NCBI RefSeq assembly: GCF_032854445.1
Contig: NC_088302.1
Coordinates: forward strand, 14,443,338-14,507,337
Length of the DNA stretch: 64,000 bases
Direction: 5' to 3'
Source of the DNA: Liolophura sinensis
Taxonomy: Eukaryota > Mollusca > Polyplacophora > Chitonida > Chitonidae
Part shown: one piece after another, positions 10,701 through 22,110 of the stretch
Layout of the letters: every line of letters starts with the position of its first letter
Numbering within the stretch: position 1 is the stretch's first letter
The notes under the pieces: generated by a model
Database searches by the model: none
What the model saw: the letters and a program-made list of their open reading frames with translations, nothing else
Told to the model about the DNA's origin: nothing
Program-made: the position numbers and the translations under genes

Positions 10701-10862
10701 CTGTGTTACATCCTCATTTATGATACTTATTAACCCTGTGTTACATCCTCATTTATGATACTTATTAACCCTGTGTTACATCCTCATTTATGATACTTAT
10801 TAACCCTGTGTTACATCCTCATTTATGATACTTATTAACCCTGTGTTACATCATTTATTACA
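10701..10862. repeat. 35-bp tandem repeat, four copies plus a partial
   Basis: Units start at 10701, 10736, 10771 and 10806, with a shortened unit at 10841. The unit is CTGTGTTACATCCTCATTTA plus TGATACTTATTAACC, and the copies look essentially identical. F2 has a single copy near 37801, so the expansion is specific to F0 and probably recent. Confidence 0.95.
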
Positions 10863-11023
10863 TTCTATGCCAAAAGGTGGTCACTAATACACACCATACA
10901 AAAATTATTTTCAAGTGTCTTTTTCTCCTTAAGGAAAAATCGGAAAAATATTGGACCACATTTAGGAATAACTTTTCGCACTGTTTCATCGGAACTTCAT
11001 GTCACTTTTTTTGTTTTCTCCAC

Positions 11024-11359
11024 CTTTAAACACAAAGCTATGCATGGAAAAACCGAGCTGGTCACCGGAAACACTGTGCCAGTTATCTCAAGAGAAGCAG
11101 CATGGTTTCGGGTTACAGATACATTGCAAAACTCAGTTGTACACCCGGTAAAGTTTGAAATCCCTGTGGTCGGGTACACCGGAAGTAGCGGATTAGCGGA
11201 TGGGAACTCTATGTAGAGAAAGTTCGTTTCCGGTTGTGTCATTAAAACTGTGTAATAAACCCTTTTATTTTTAGGTAAAACTGAAGTGTTCCTAAAACTA
11301 TGCTCAGTTCCAGAAGTTATTGTCATGCCGATATTTGATACGAACATTCCACTAGCAGA
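11024..11359 (-). pseudogene. Exon-like block A, F0 copy (112 open codons)
   Basis: On the minus strand a polypyrimidine tract plus CAG at 11362-11360 precedes SASG-MFVSNIGMTIT. The frame stays open for 112 codons to a possible donor (AAAG|GTGGAG at 11024/11023), giving a 336-nt phase 0-0 exon. Features include NTS sequons, KNKRVYYTVLMTQPETNF and CNVSVTRNHAASLEI, with four or more cysteines, so an extracellular fragment is conceivable. Related copies are at 18206-18560 (+), 38345-38685 (-) and about 30440-30520 (-), with a remnant at 38945-39005 (-). Family unknown. This is the most intact copy; whether it is expressed is unknown. Confidence 0.5.
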
Positions 11360-11379
11360 CTGAAAAACGGAACAAAGTG

Positions 11380-11900
11380 GGTTTTTTTAACAATGACCAT
11401 CTATGTCATATATGAATAACTCTATCTTCTGTCGAATTAACACAAGATCTTGTGTAGAAAGAATTGAACACAAGATATGGTGGGTGTTATACACAATACT
11501 TGTTGCAAAATACTCAATTTGGTTCAACACAAGTTTGTGTTTTGTTTCACATTTATTTAACAGATGTTTGTATAGGAGTAACACATTAATGTGTTGAATA
11601 AAACAACAAAAGTTGTGTTAGATTTCAAACTCAATTGTTTTTGTGTGTTGTGAGGCCGAAAGCTGTAAGGTTTCTTTTAAAAAAATTTTATCAATGTGTA
11701 CAAAAACATGTATGTATGCGGTAGAAATAACATTCTTTACTGAAGATGAACCTTAACAATATATGTAGAAGTTGCATGCACTAACGACAGGCAGTAAATC
11801 GGCCAAAAAATGGCTGCTGAATGTGGAACAGGTTCTGTGAATTTTCCGGAATTCGCGTGCAACTTCTAAGTATTCTTCAAACTCCCTGTGATTGTACTGT
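11380..11900. other. Head-to-head junction between F0 and R2, rich in AACACA/TGTGTT palindromes
   Basis: This spacer separates block A of F0 (minus strand) from block D of R2 (plus strand). It holds three 16-bp palindromes (11440-11455, 11526-11541 with one mismatched pair, 11580-11595), all with AACACA/TGTGTT-type half-sites, plus more TGTGTT motifs to 11655. No coding frame is convincing. Confidence 0.55.
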
Positions 11901-12009
11901 GTGGTAGGCGGTTAGCTTTGTCCTGTTGCTATTTTGTGATTTATTGATGAACTATTGATTAACCAAAAAATAGTCCAGGTATGTTTTTTTATTTGATCTT
12001 AAAGAATTG

Positions 12010-12351
12010 TTTTTCACTTGGGTATTTCACATCAGTCACGTATATAATCTAGTCACTGTTCACTTATTCGTGTCAATGATTAGAACGTCAACGAAGACGA
12101 AAGGGAGTAGTCGCAATCTGCTGACACATGAGAAATGCCATCTGGCACGCCATTCATTTCCAAGTCACGCCTTTTATTTTATAAGTCCTGTTCAAAAAAA
12201 TACTTTGTCATTTAACGTTAACAGAAAACGGCACAAAATTATTACAGAAAGCTTTTTTATGCCAAAGGTTTTCGGACGTGATCCAAATTCAAGCCTTTAT
12301 GTAAAGAACGAATATTTTTCTGACAAAACAGGGAAATCCTTGTGGTAGTCT
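12010..12351 (+). pseudogene. Exon-like block D, R2 copy
   Basis: The plus strand is open for about 113 codons with FTWVFHISHVYNLV, then LLTHEKCHLARHSFPSHAFYF and a Lys/Arg-rich C-terminal part. It aligns with F0 and R1 copies without gaps over the central 60 residues. GTCCAG|GTATGT about 40 bases upstream (near 11975) is conserved as GTCCAG|GTAAGT in R1. Product unknown. It is among the two most intact D copies. Confidence 0.45.
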
Positions 12352-12559
12352 GTACAGCTCTGACATCGCGGGCCTGAAGGTCATCTGGGCAGACTTGGAG
12401 CCTCTGTTACATGTCAGTAGTCCATTATGTCCAGACGTTTCCTTCACACGATTGAACAATTTCACACTGTCATCATCGGCAGCATTATAAAAACTCCAAC
12501 ATAATTACTTCGAGTCATTATGTACAGCATAAACTCACAGGATAGTTTGACTTTTACCC

Positions 12560-12700
12560 TTTTCAGGGAAAGGTACAAATCACACCATGTTCTAGTTAAA
12601 CTGTGTTGAGCAATACGAAGAAATGAATGGCGAGGAGGAACTCCCGTTACATGTTGTAACGACGAAGGTGTTTGATATTTGTTTTTAGTGTCTTAATTTT
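12560..12700 (+). pseudogene. Exon-like block B', R2 copy, degraded
   Basis: Resembles the minus strand of 27735-27900: a KVQIT/KAHIT core, then an AATACGAAGAAATGAATGG stretch, then AACGACGAAGGTG. It is distantly related to block B and is interrupted by stops. Confidence 0.35.
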
Positions 12701-14609
12701 TCTCTATATAGAATGCATTTTTATCTTTAATTTTGAATGAATCTACACCACTATAGGTACAATATAATCGTATATCTAATTAGCATACCTGATGAAGACA
12801 CCTGTTTCAAACACATATATGTAGCTATGTACCATAGTAGTATGTAATCTAATCAAAATAATTTCAGCACTCTATAATAGTTACAAAGCGAAAAGTGCAT
12901 CAATTAGACAAATACTTTCACATCGACTTCAGCTCAAGCTAAAAGCTCTATTAGCCCAGGCAAAATGCTAACTTCAGTCTTGTTTATGTATGACTCATAC
13001 AACAAATCAAAGAACCAAGAAAGGCGCCGGACACAACTCTTGATATTACAAAACAGGGGATGTGGCATTGAGACAGTCTAGAACTGTATGTCATCGAGGG
13101 TGTGAAGGTCATCTAGACAGCCTCGGAGCTCCTGTCAGTAGTCACAGTGCATATAGTGCCTGCCTCTCATCACACGGTCTGTAAAGGTCGAACATCATTT
13201 GCAGTATTATACCACACCATCAGTCGTCTAAAGGGATAGACGTGCAGACACATGGAGCAGAAATCATTACAAGACAACCCACTTCACCTTCAGGATTGAG
13301 GCATACTGCGATACACATGGACTTTAATGCGTCCTTTTTCACCATATCGGCCCAGCATTCGCTCAAATTGCCAAGATGTATATCGACGCTACGGGCTAGA
13401 CTGCATTGACAATTAAGCCAGTTCAGAATCTCTCTGGAAGCAGTTTGCAGAGATAATATTTCATTGCTATGTGAGAGAATAATGTTATTAGTTAGTTATT
13501 TGTGATCATTTTGCAACCTGGACGAAGCCGTGTCGTCCGAATGGACGCTAAATCGTAACAAACTCAAAATACGCCTGGCTTTCAATTTTATGGTAAAGAA
13601 GTAATGTATGTCTATATCCGCGATCGACCCGGAAGTAGTTGTGGTGAAAGTATAAAGCGCATGTCAAAATTAACGCTTTTTCGTGTACTAAAGCAGTAAG
13701 CGGATCCTTAGCAACTCTGAACTGAACTCTGAACTGTAATAAAATCCTACATTCCTTCCTGCTTTTGTTGAAACTCTGAAAGCAAAGCGTTAAGGGTAAA
13801 GCAGTGGAGCTTATAAAATCCAATAAATCCACAAACTAAAAACTAGGCAGGTCGCACCAAGAAAAGGGTGGAAATTCAATACTGATAAACATCAATATTT
13901 CTATATCCTGAAAACACCAAAGCAAGTTTCAACTGTTGAAGTGTTTCAGCAAAACATGTCTTGTTTTTGCTAGCATGCCATAATGCATTTTTGTCCATGT
14001 CATTTTATAGGTTATGCCATTATGAACTTTCCGTGTTTGCTTATCCCTGGTAGTGTGACAATATCACACCTCTAGGTAACTACACTAAGTCAACCGTGGA
14101 TGAAAGCTCCCCACTCTCCTCCCAAACACACACTCCTATAGTAGCATCTAGAACAAAAATTTTAGTAATCATAACTGACATCGATCACGTGTTCTGGCTT
14201 GCTTTGGTGCATTTACATGTCGGAAAATGGCTGTTAACACCCCCCAGAGTTTTCCGTTCACATATCTAACTCTCTGTTCCAAACTCCTAACGACCCTGTG
14301 AATATTTGATATCGCCTTTTGATTTCAACTGTCTTGTAAAGACAATGCCCTGACCCGAATCTTTACATAACGTGTCTCCGTGGTCTTAGACGTCAGCCCT
14401 CTACATGCCTGGGATGTTCTCTATATCCATAAATATGGCGAAAGTGGAATTGTAAGGATAAACCATTGCATCATAAAATATTTTTATCATAACTGTTCAC
14501 ACTGACGACATTGCGTCGGAAGCGAAAGTTATAAATGTTAGAAAACGACCACGATTAAAATCTAAAATGACCACCTCTCCGTTTTTTTGTTTGCTTTATT
14601 TCCGTTGAT

Positions 14610-14800
14610 TGAATGTGTTGATAGACCAGCGTGACAGCCCAATGGAAATTAATGGGAAGGAATTTCGTCTATTTCCTGCGTCGGAGCAGAAGGCACAAAT
14701 CACAGCAAGTCTTAATCGGACAGTGGAGAACAATATATAGAAATCAAGAACGAGAAGCAGCCTCTATAAAACCTTGCAAGGACGAAAATTTTCGATATTT
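14610..14800 (+). pseudogene. Exon-like block B, R2 copy with premature TAG
   Basis: In the frame DQRDSPMEINGKEFRLFPAS..QKAQITAS.NRTVENNI it matches the minus strand of 25945-26135 with mostly conservative replacements (V/M, A/S, D/E). A TAG then falls where F1 has Gln, after which the similarity resumes (KS.R..S.Y.TLQ). It is a decayed copy. Protein family not recognised. Confidence 0.45.
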
Positions 14801-16324
14801 GCAGGCACCCAAGGATACTGCTTTCTAATGGTTGTTATAATTTTGGCTTAATCTTCCTGTATGCTGAATGCATTTTCTGTTTAAGCATGAATAATTTAAT
14901 TTTCCCGAATTTACGCTTGTCAGGCACAATGCGATTGGTCAAATTTTTGCGTTTATACTCCATTAAACCGAGTGACGCTACGCCCACGTAGGGCTACTTT
15001 TTCTATAGGAATAGAACAGAACGAGACTGAAGGCATGTCATGTAAAGTAACAAACCGAACACTGTAAATATATCTGCTTTCGCCTGTATTATATTCATGT
15101 TCATAAAGAGGAGCATCAGTACAAATTCTATGAATAGTCTTGAATGAATTCAGACTGGTTGAACAGTAGTGCCTTCCTCAGTATGAGCTTGATCGCAAAG
15201 ACGTAGACATGCTGGGTCAGCGAGAGCATAGGCCTATGCATAGCTGAGTGCGTACACGCCAAATAAAGCCAGTTTGATCCAAATCACTTTCCAATTGATG
15301 TTTTTAAAATACACACTGTTGCTCTTGGATAACCAGTATGATGGAATGTCACAACTACACTGGTTTTACAACCGGCATTTGCCATCAGCACATTGCAAAT
15401 CCCTCATATCCGTGGAAGTGAAACATTAGATAACAACCTTTTATTTCTTAAACTAAATTATACGCATTGACTGTTATATTTTTTAGGCTTTTGTAGGATG
15501 AACGACAAACCCACGGTGCAAACTTTTGTATCAACCGCTTGGCTTATTCATAATTTTGTTTCGTTTATACCCCATTAGAGTTCTAGTTGTTTACAAATTA
15601 GCATATCTGATGACAGCACCTGTTACAAAACGCATATTTGTAGCTGTGTACAACACTAGATTGATTTCTGCAAAACGTAAAGCACACATTCAACAAGAAA
15701 AATTCTTTGAGCTATTTTCAGCATACAGTGTTTATGTTATCATAGAAACCCTGGGTCTTTGTTACATTGACCTTCTATAATGCGACTAACTGAACATGTT
15801 AACGCACAGATTCGATATTTACAAATACATGTACTTTCTGCAATCACTCCAGTTCCAATCAGATATCAGTCTGCTGGAACTTACACCATAATTTCATAAC
15901 TTTGAGGACAATGAATTTCCGTTACATGTCAAGTTTACCTTCTATCGTTGAATGTCCATTGGTTTATTCGTACTTTCTACAGTGGCTAGTGCCTCTGTCA
16001 TCTGCGCGTAAATCTGGCACGATTAACACTTACTGCAGAATAATAAACATTTGTGGGTCCCGTAAAATTGTCAAAAAATTGGTAAAAAATATTGGCTTGT
16101 ACAATATTTGGTACAAGTCGTACCAATGAGCAGTTTTCCCCCTGCTTGTGCAATGTAACATAATCTGTTATGTCTCGCTGAATCATTTAAGGCGAGCATG
16201 TAACTAGTGAAACATATTTCTCACCTCTATTCCTAGGGTACATGAAGTGCGGGATACCCATGTGTTGACAGTGATTTTGGGAATGTCTTTGTACTCACTG
16301 ATTGTGAGGCTTTGGTAAAAGTAA

Positions 16325-16545
16325 TAGCACAATGTCTTAGTTGCCCCTCTCCAATGTTGTCGATGTGAGTTCAATCCCAGCTCATGCTAGCTTCCTTCCC
16401 TGTCGTACGTGGGAAGGTCGGTTCACTGCTCGTGGGTGGTCGTGGATCGTACCCCCAGGTTCTCTCTGATTTCCAACCCATTAAACGCCGACCGAGTCAC
16501 ATATTCTTAAATACGGCATAAAAAACCAAGCAGAGAAAAAAAAAC
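16325..16545 (+). mobile_element. SINE family 1, body and tail
   Basis: Includes GTGAGTTCAATCCCAGCTCA (B-box-like), CTAGCTTCC, CGTACGTGGGAAGGTC, GGTCGTGGATCG, TACCCCCAGG, and a degraded tail TACGGCATAAAAAACCAAG followed by a poly-A run. The head before 16330 is truncated. Confidence 0.7.
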
Positions 16546-16586
16546 AAATTGCGGTATTCAAGAACTATACAACTAAATATATATAA

Positions 16587-16725
16587 ATTTTTGATTGGTG
16601 TTTTACGCTGTACTCAAGAATATTTCACTTATACGACGGCATTATGATGGGAGGAAATCGGTGCAGAATCGACCGACGACCATCCGCAGGTTTCTGCAAG
16701 ACTTTACCACGTATGGCCAGATAAA
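16587..16725 (-). mobile_element. SINE family 1, inverted relative to the preceding copy
   Basis: The plus strand starts TTGATTGGTGTTTTACGCTG, then CTCAAGAATATTTCACTTATACGACGG, GATGGGAGGAAATCGG and GACGACCATCCGCAGG. It lies only about 40 bases from the plus-strand copy at 16325-16545, giving a tail-to-tail SINE pair. Confidence 0.8.
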
Positions 16726-17574
16726 ATTATATATACACATATAAAAACTTTCCCCAGATACGAACTAGTCTAACTGAAAGATTAACATTAACACATTAAG
16801 ATTTGTCACACTCTGTTGCATCCAGTGTGTACTCTCAAGTGTGTGAGATACGCAAAGATTCATTATATCAGAAACAGCTCGATTACAGATCAGACAGAAG
16901 CTCCGTTTTAAATATAGACTTACCATCAGCAGACATATTGAACACCCTGACCAGTTCATAAACACGGCCACATTAGAAACTGTTCGAATCTAATCAGATC
17001 TCTCTTCATCCTTGAATGAGGTTACACTGAGTAACACGATTTAGGTACTTATTTGCCTCACTTTTTCAAGCTAAATTCGGAACTGTTTCAAAAGGCCACG
17101 TATGCCTGTAGCGTGCAATGAAACGATAACAAACATGTAACTTAACACTTACGTAATAGCACAAGGTAATATGAAACTGCAGAAAATTTTAACCTCCATC
17201 TTTTATACATATTTTTATATACCAAAATATGATTCATCAAATAAAAAAGCAAAGAATAGTGCTTGAAAGAAACAGATCCCGATAGAAGCCAGTTTCATCA
17301 AGCTGTCTTCACGCGTCTTAGTGATCAGAAATTGTCACTGTGGCACCATAGTCACACGTCTGATCAAAATGTTGATTTGCAGTCACAGTCTCATTGATGC
17401 CATTTGTCCATGTTGGTTTCCCGAAGTTGTTCTCCTGAGCTGGTAAAAGTTTAAGACTCCGTCATCTCGCTGATAATGTTAGGTCTTGGCACTCAACAGT
17501 TTGGATATTTATGTATGTAGATATTTATGTATAGGTGTATGTGTTTATGTGTGAATGTATGTATGTATGTATAA

Positions 17575-17790
17575 ATGATTGGGTTTAACGTAGTACTTAA
17601 CAACTTTTCACTCATATGACGAGGAGGGGTCATATGGTGTGTTTATATATAGTTTGTCTACTTGTGGCGCCGCGTTCATGTCGCCAAAGTGCTACCCCCA
17701 CTGATGTATCATACCAGATATACCAGACTTGACACCTCATCCAGTCACATTATGCCGCCAACGTGAACAGCTTTATTTTATACCTTGTAT
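17575..17790 (-). mobile_element. SINE family 3, 3' part
   Basis: On the minus strand it includes GTGACTGGATGAGGTGTC, then CATATGACCCCTCCTCGTCATATG and a tail like AAGTACTACGTTAAACCCAA. This matches the 24809-25170 and 51610-51860 copies. Confidence 0.65.
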
Positions 17791-18205
17791 AAAAATTCCA
17801 CTCAATCGAAATTACAAACAACAACATGTTTTAATACAGCTAGTACGTGCAACAAAACACATAAAATCAAGTTTGAATTGAGCACTGTTGTTGTTCACAA
17901 AGTGTTTGAACAATACGTGGATGTCGCACGTGACTTTTGGATAATTCAGACTGTGGAAAATAAAAAAAAAACTGTACCACTTTCAGCTGACATTTCTGGC
18001 AGATTTACAGCCCACTGGTCGTTACTTCTAAACTGATAGTTAGAGTCCACCTACAATAAAGAATGTTATTTCTACCTCATTTATGTATTCATGCTTTTGA
18101 ACACCTTGATGGAGACTTTCACTGAATGCTTCTACATGATTGGATGCACAGACATTTTCTACAGCTGGTTACAGTTATTAAAGCACAGTCATAGTTTCAT
18201 TGTAG

Positions 18206-18560
18206 TCTGGTGGCTGTAAGTATGAAATATCTTCATGACAATAACCTCGCGAAATGGGTATATTCTTATGAACACACCAACTGTTCCTAGAAAGGGAAAT
18301 ACCAGATAGTTTCACTACACCGTTCCATTGACACAACCAGAAAAGGACTTCATTTACACAAAGCCACATTTTCTTCCGGTGAACCCGTCTTCTGAGAATT
18401 TTAAGCCGGCCGGATGTACCATTACCAATGAGATATTGGAATGTTCTATGCATCATGCAATGTGTCTGTAACCGGAAACCACGCTGCTTCCATTAAGATA
18501 ATGACCATACAGTTTCCGGTGATCAGTTTGCTGCTTCCAACACAGGGACTTGTGTTCATT
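18206..18560 (+). pseudogene. Exon-like block A, R1 copy, broken
   Basis: CATTGTAG|TCTGGTGG at 18198-18213 keeps the acceptor seen in F0 and F2 (YAG|TCTG). The similarity then needs at least one frameshift and has an in-frame TAG: NTR*FHYTV.LTQPEKDFIYTK, and later CNVSVTGNHAASIKIMT. The conserved residues make it a relative of the block at 11024-11359, inactivated. Confidence 0.5.
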
Positions 18561-19259
18561 GATCTAATTTGAAATTTCTGATGAATATGGTCAGTTGAAT
18601 CGCTGTATACTAACATTGTTATAGCTTATAGTGTGTCTTTGATTGACTGATTCATTGATTTATTGTATTTTTATATACCACATACAAGATTTTTCTCTTA
18701 TCTAACGCTGATCACTTTTTGGATGATGGGAAAATGGGTGTTTAAAGTAAAACCATCGATATGTGGCGCGTCACTGACAAAATTCTCCATGTGTCACGTA
18801 TATATTCACATCATATTGATGAGAGATAAGCCTGTCTTCAACAAACGTTGGTTCCCCAAACGGCCTCGCCAGCGTCCTTGATCGTTCTTCCGTCATCCGT
18901 TAAATCACGTTTACATGATCCAATAGTGTGTTTTGTCTTAAAGCGGCATAAGAGCTCTCCTAAAACGTTTAACATTTACTATCATGGAACTTTTTTTAAA
19001 AAGTGGTTAACTCTAGAAACTAGCAATAAAACACGTATGATTATAGATACAGAATTACCAAAATACTACTGAAGGTGTTATTAAATAACACTCTGTACTG
19101 TAATTATACTGTGTCTGAAGCTGTCCATTTTATTTTGTTTCTATTTTACGACCTGTTGATGAACTGTTGATTAACCATCAATCGATGTTCAGAATAACTC
19201 GTTTTCGCATAGTTCCTTTTTCTTTCGTCACAGAAAAAAAGTCCAGGTAAGTTTTTTAT

Positions 19260-19545
19260 TTCATTTGAAAGAATTGTTTTCCATAGTGTTTTTTTCTACA
19301 TCAGTCACGTGTATAATCTATGCAATATCAACCTAGTCTTGTCAATGTACGGAGTGTCGACGAATACCAAACGGTCTAATTGCAATCTTCTGACACATGA
19401 GAAATGCCACGTGGCACGCCATTCATTTCCATGTCACGCTTTTGAGTTTTCAAAGCCCGTTTAAGAAAACACTTCGTCATTTCATGTTAGCAGAGAAGTG
19501 CACAAACTTCTTCTGAAAAGTCATTTTATGTGAAACGTTTTCAGA
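19260..19545 (+). pseudogene. Exon-like block D, R1 copy, with stop
   Basis: The frame reads FYISHVYNL, LSMYGVSTNTKRS, LLTHEKCHVARHSFPCHAFEFSKPV, then TAA. A one-base shift separates it from its upstream part. A donor-like GTCCAG|GTAAGT lies at about 19242-19253, preceded by a pyrimidine tract and CACAG (about 19216-19235). It contains the perfect palindrome TGCCACGTGGCA (19405-19416). Confidence 0.45.
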
Positions 19546-20667
19546 CAAGATGTAAAGAGGGAATAATTCCTTTTTACAAAAAAAAAACAAAAAAAAAAGC
19601 AAAATACAAGTAAACCTCTAGAGAGACGAATTCTGTGTTATGATTGCAAGAACTAGTTGTCCTGTGGAGAAAACAATAAACCCGTAAATATGACCTGCTG
19701 TTGTAGAGTCACCAGCAACCGGTTACAGCGTTCCTTATGGGACATTCCTTCGCATGAAATAGAAGAAAAAAATATTATAACTGCCAACCAAAACTGAAAA
19801 CAGGAAACTTGACAATTCTGAGGAAAGCCAAGAATCACGTCTGGTAGACTTTTTCCCCCAACCAATGATTGCATTGAATTAATTGGAACAGCGCAGCGTT
19901 TGTTTTAGTCATTTGATTTGGAATGGGTTTTGTTTAAATATTGTAAGGCTGTGTTAGTGCACGTGACCTCATCAATGAGTAAGCAGGTGATGTGGCCTTG
20001 AGGCAGTCTATGTCATTGAGCAGCCATGGAGTACTTGGAGATATGACCAATAGTCATAGTGCACATGCCCTTATGTTCAGTGGTCTTCCCTCACACGGTC
20101 TGACAAGGTAATATATCATCTCCAGCATTTTACGACTCCAGCAGACAGCTAGAGAGATAGACGTGCAGTCACATGGGCTGCCTCTCATTTCAAAACATCC
20201 CAACGTTCAGACTCAGGAATGAGACACAAGGCGATACAGCTGGGCTTCATGACGTTCTCTTGTCAAGTTGCCAAGATATGTATAGAGTAGACTGTAGTAA
20301 TTAATAAATCAAACTAAATCAAACTTCAGAATCATTAGGATCATTTCCAAGACAGCTTATTTTCTTACTGTTTGACGGAATAATAAATAATAATTGGTGA
20401 TAATTTTTTAAAGCTAATGTCGAAGAAGTAATGTATATCTCTATCTGGAATTGATCGGACGATCTTAATGGTGAAATCATAGAGTGCATGTTAAAATTAA
20501 TACTTTTTCCAATACTAAGCCATCTGGCAGTTCCTTCACAATGGAATCCAGTAAATCGAGTGATTAAGGCGGATAAGTCCAGATCACGCTCATGAAAGGT
20601 TGAAGATTGGATATTAGAAAACATCAGTATTTTATCATTTACTCATCCTCAAAACACCAACGGGCCC

Positions 20668-20925
20668 TTCTTGGCCGACGTGGTTAGCGTGCCCGCTCAG
20701 TGCAATGATCCAGAAGCCTCTCATCAATGCGAGTCTGAGGTCCTGTTAAACTCATGCTGGCTTCCTCTCCGGTTGTATTTGGGAAGGTCTTCAAGGCAAC
20801 TTACATATGGTCATGGGTTTCCCCCAGGTTATGACCAGTTTCATTTCACCATAACGTTGGCCACTGTCGTACACGTGAAACATCCTTGAGTACGGCGTAA
20901 AAGATCAATCAAATAAATGAATAAA
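20668..20925 (+). mobile_element. SINE family 1, full-length structure
   Basis: Complete layout: tRNA-like head (TGGCCGACGTGGTTAGCGTG), GAGCCT-type region, ACTCATGCTGGCTTCCTCTCC, GGGAAGGTCTTC, GGTCATGGGTTTCCCCCAGG, CACCATAACGTTGGCC, tail GAGTACGGCGTAAAAGATCAA and AATAAATGAATAAA. This is the best copy for defining the family here. Confidence 0.85.
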
Positions 20926-21899
20926 ACTTTACCATCGGTGAAAGCAGACAATATAGTACAATAGTAACAATTAACACAAAAATCGCAATCGCGTGTCCTG
21001 TCTGAAATTGGCTGTTAAAAGCCAGTCTAGAGTTTCTCCGTTCACACATCTATTCTCTTTCCCTCGCTTCTAACGGCCCTGTGAAAATTTCATATCGACT
21101 TCTGATACCAATTTGTGTTTGAAAACTAGTAAATCTACTGACTGACGTTGTAAAATAGGCTGGTTACCCCGAAAAAGATTGGGAATTCCGCGTGAGTAAA
21201 TATCAACATTTTCACCTGTATTCGTTCCTAGAAGACAAAATTAAAGTTCGAAATATTGACATTTTCCAGGGACATATACCACAATTTTACTTGCACTGCT
21301 CTACACACTTTAATACATTTGTGTCGATGATTTTACCTTAAGTAATTCTATACCCCTACGAAAGTGTAACTTTCCGTGTTTGCTTTAGCTCTGGTTATAT
21401 GCCATTATAAACGGTGCTAGGTAGCGTCACTGAAGCTGTGGTTGAAAGCTGTTACTTCTATAGTAGCACCTAACACTAAAGTCATAGTAATCATAACTGC
21501 CATCGGTCGCGTGTTCTGTCTACCTTTGGTGTATTTGTATATCCGAAAATAGGTATTACCATCACCCAGAGTTTCCCCGTTCATATATCTAACCTGTTCT
21601 CCTCGCTTCTAATGACCCTGTGAATGTTTCATATCGCCTTATGTTATCGACTGTGTTACAGAGACAATATAATGATGCGAATTCTAACATAACATGTCTC
21701 TGTGTGTGCATGCCTATAGCGATAAATATAATAAATCTGGAATTTTAAGAATTAATAACTAAACTATAAAACCACTTCCAATGATAATGGTTCACGTTGA
21801 CGCCATAGTTTGGTAAGAGAAGGTTATAAATGTTAAAAAACAACAGGATCAATACCTATAATTAAACATAATTAATTCTCAGCTAGTTGGTTTGCTCTA

Positions 21900-22110
21900 T
21901 TCTCGCAAATTGAATGTGTTGACAGACCATGTGTTGAATAACTCAAAGCGATTTAATTGCAAGAATTTTCGTCAATGTCCTGTAAGTCAGTAGAATGTAC
22001 AAATCACTGCAGGTGGTACTCCACTGCTGAACAACACGAAGAAATGAATCGCGACAATCAAGTACAATCAAGTACGTTCAATTGCCGAAGATGTCTGATG
22101 CTTGCCGGTA
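21900..22110 (+). pseudogene. Exon-like block B', R1 copy, degraded
   Basis: Retains GAATGTGTTGACAGACCA, AATTTTCGTCAATGTCCTG and GTACAAATCACTGCAGG in the order of block B, then AACACGAAGAAATGAATCG as in R2 B'. The frame is broken several times. Confidence 0.35.

Larger units (their letters stand above)
5460..11360 (+). repeat. Array segment F0 (F orientation)
   Basis: Leftmost copy of the duplicated segment family. Its start (5463-5820) matches the start of F1 (25285-25620). Further matches to F1 or F2 in the same order are 7430-7500 (27560-27620), 7920-7960 (28240), 8040-8190 (36020-36150), 8640-8720 (26960-27030), 8790-8870 (28880-28950), 9440-9840 (29210-29640), 10870-11020 (37860-38030) and 11024-11359 (38345-38685). 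SINEs interrupt it at 5.9-6.7 and 7.5-7.9 kb and near 9.0-9.2 kb, and a tandem-repeat element interrupts it at 9.85-10.4 kb. Exon-like blocks in it lie on the minus strand. Confidence 0.75.
11900..15780 (-). repeat. Array segment R2 (inverted orientation)
   Basis: Reverse-complement relative of F1. Going leftward it holds 15590-15660 (the AACAGGTG motif region of 27.57 kb), block B at 14610-14800, 14240-14430 (= 26290-26430), 13500-13660 (= 26880-27030), 13040-13290 (= 27430-27540 and 28700-28950), 12785-12850, block B' at 12560-12700, 12350-12500, then block D at 12010-12348. The order agrees with F1 from 26.0 to 29.6 kb. Blocks A and C are missing. Confidence 0.75.
15781..18200. other. Spacer between R2 and R1
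   Basis: Holds the two SINE family 1 copies, a TATG-rich simple repeat (about 17500-17570) and a family 3 SINE fragment. Otherwise it is AT-rich sequence with no credible exon. Short frames (for example 15526-15780 and 17785-18036) show no recognisable motifs. Confidence 0.4.

Noticed and set aside
11403-11597. Small ORF pair on both strands at the F0/R2 junction
   Set aside because: Overlapping frames about 65 codons long on opposite strands with no motif. The palindromes explain the interest of this stretch better.
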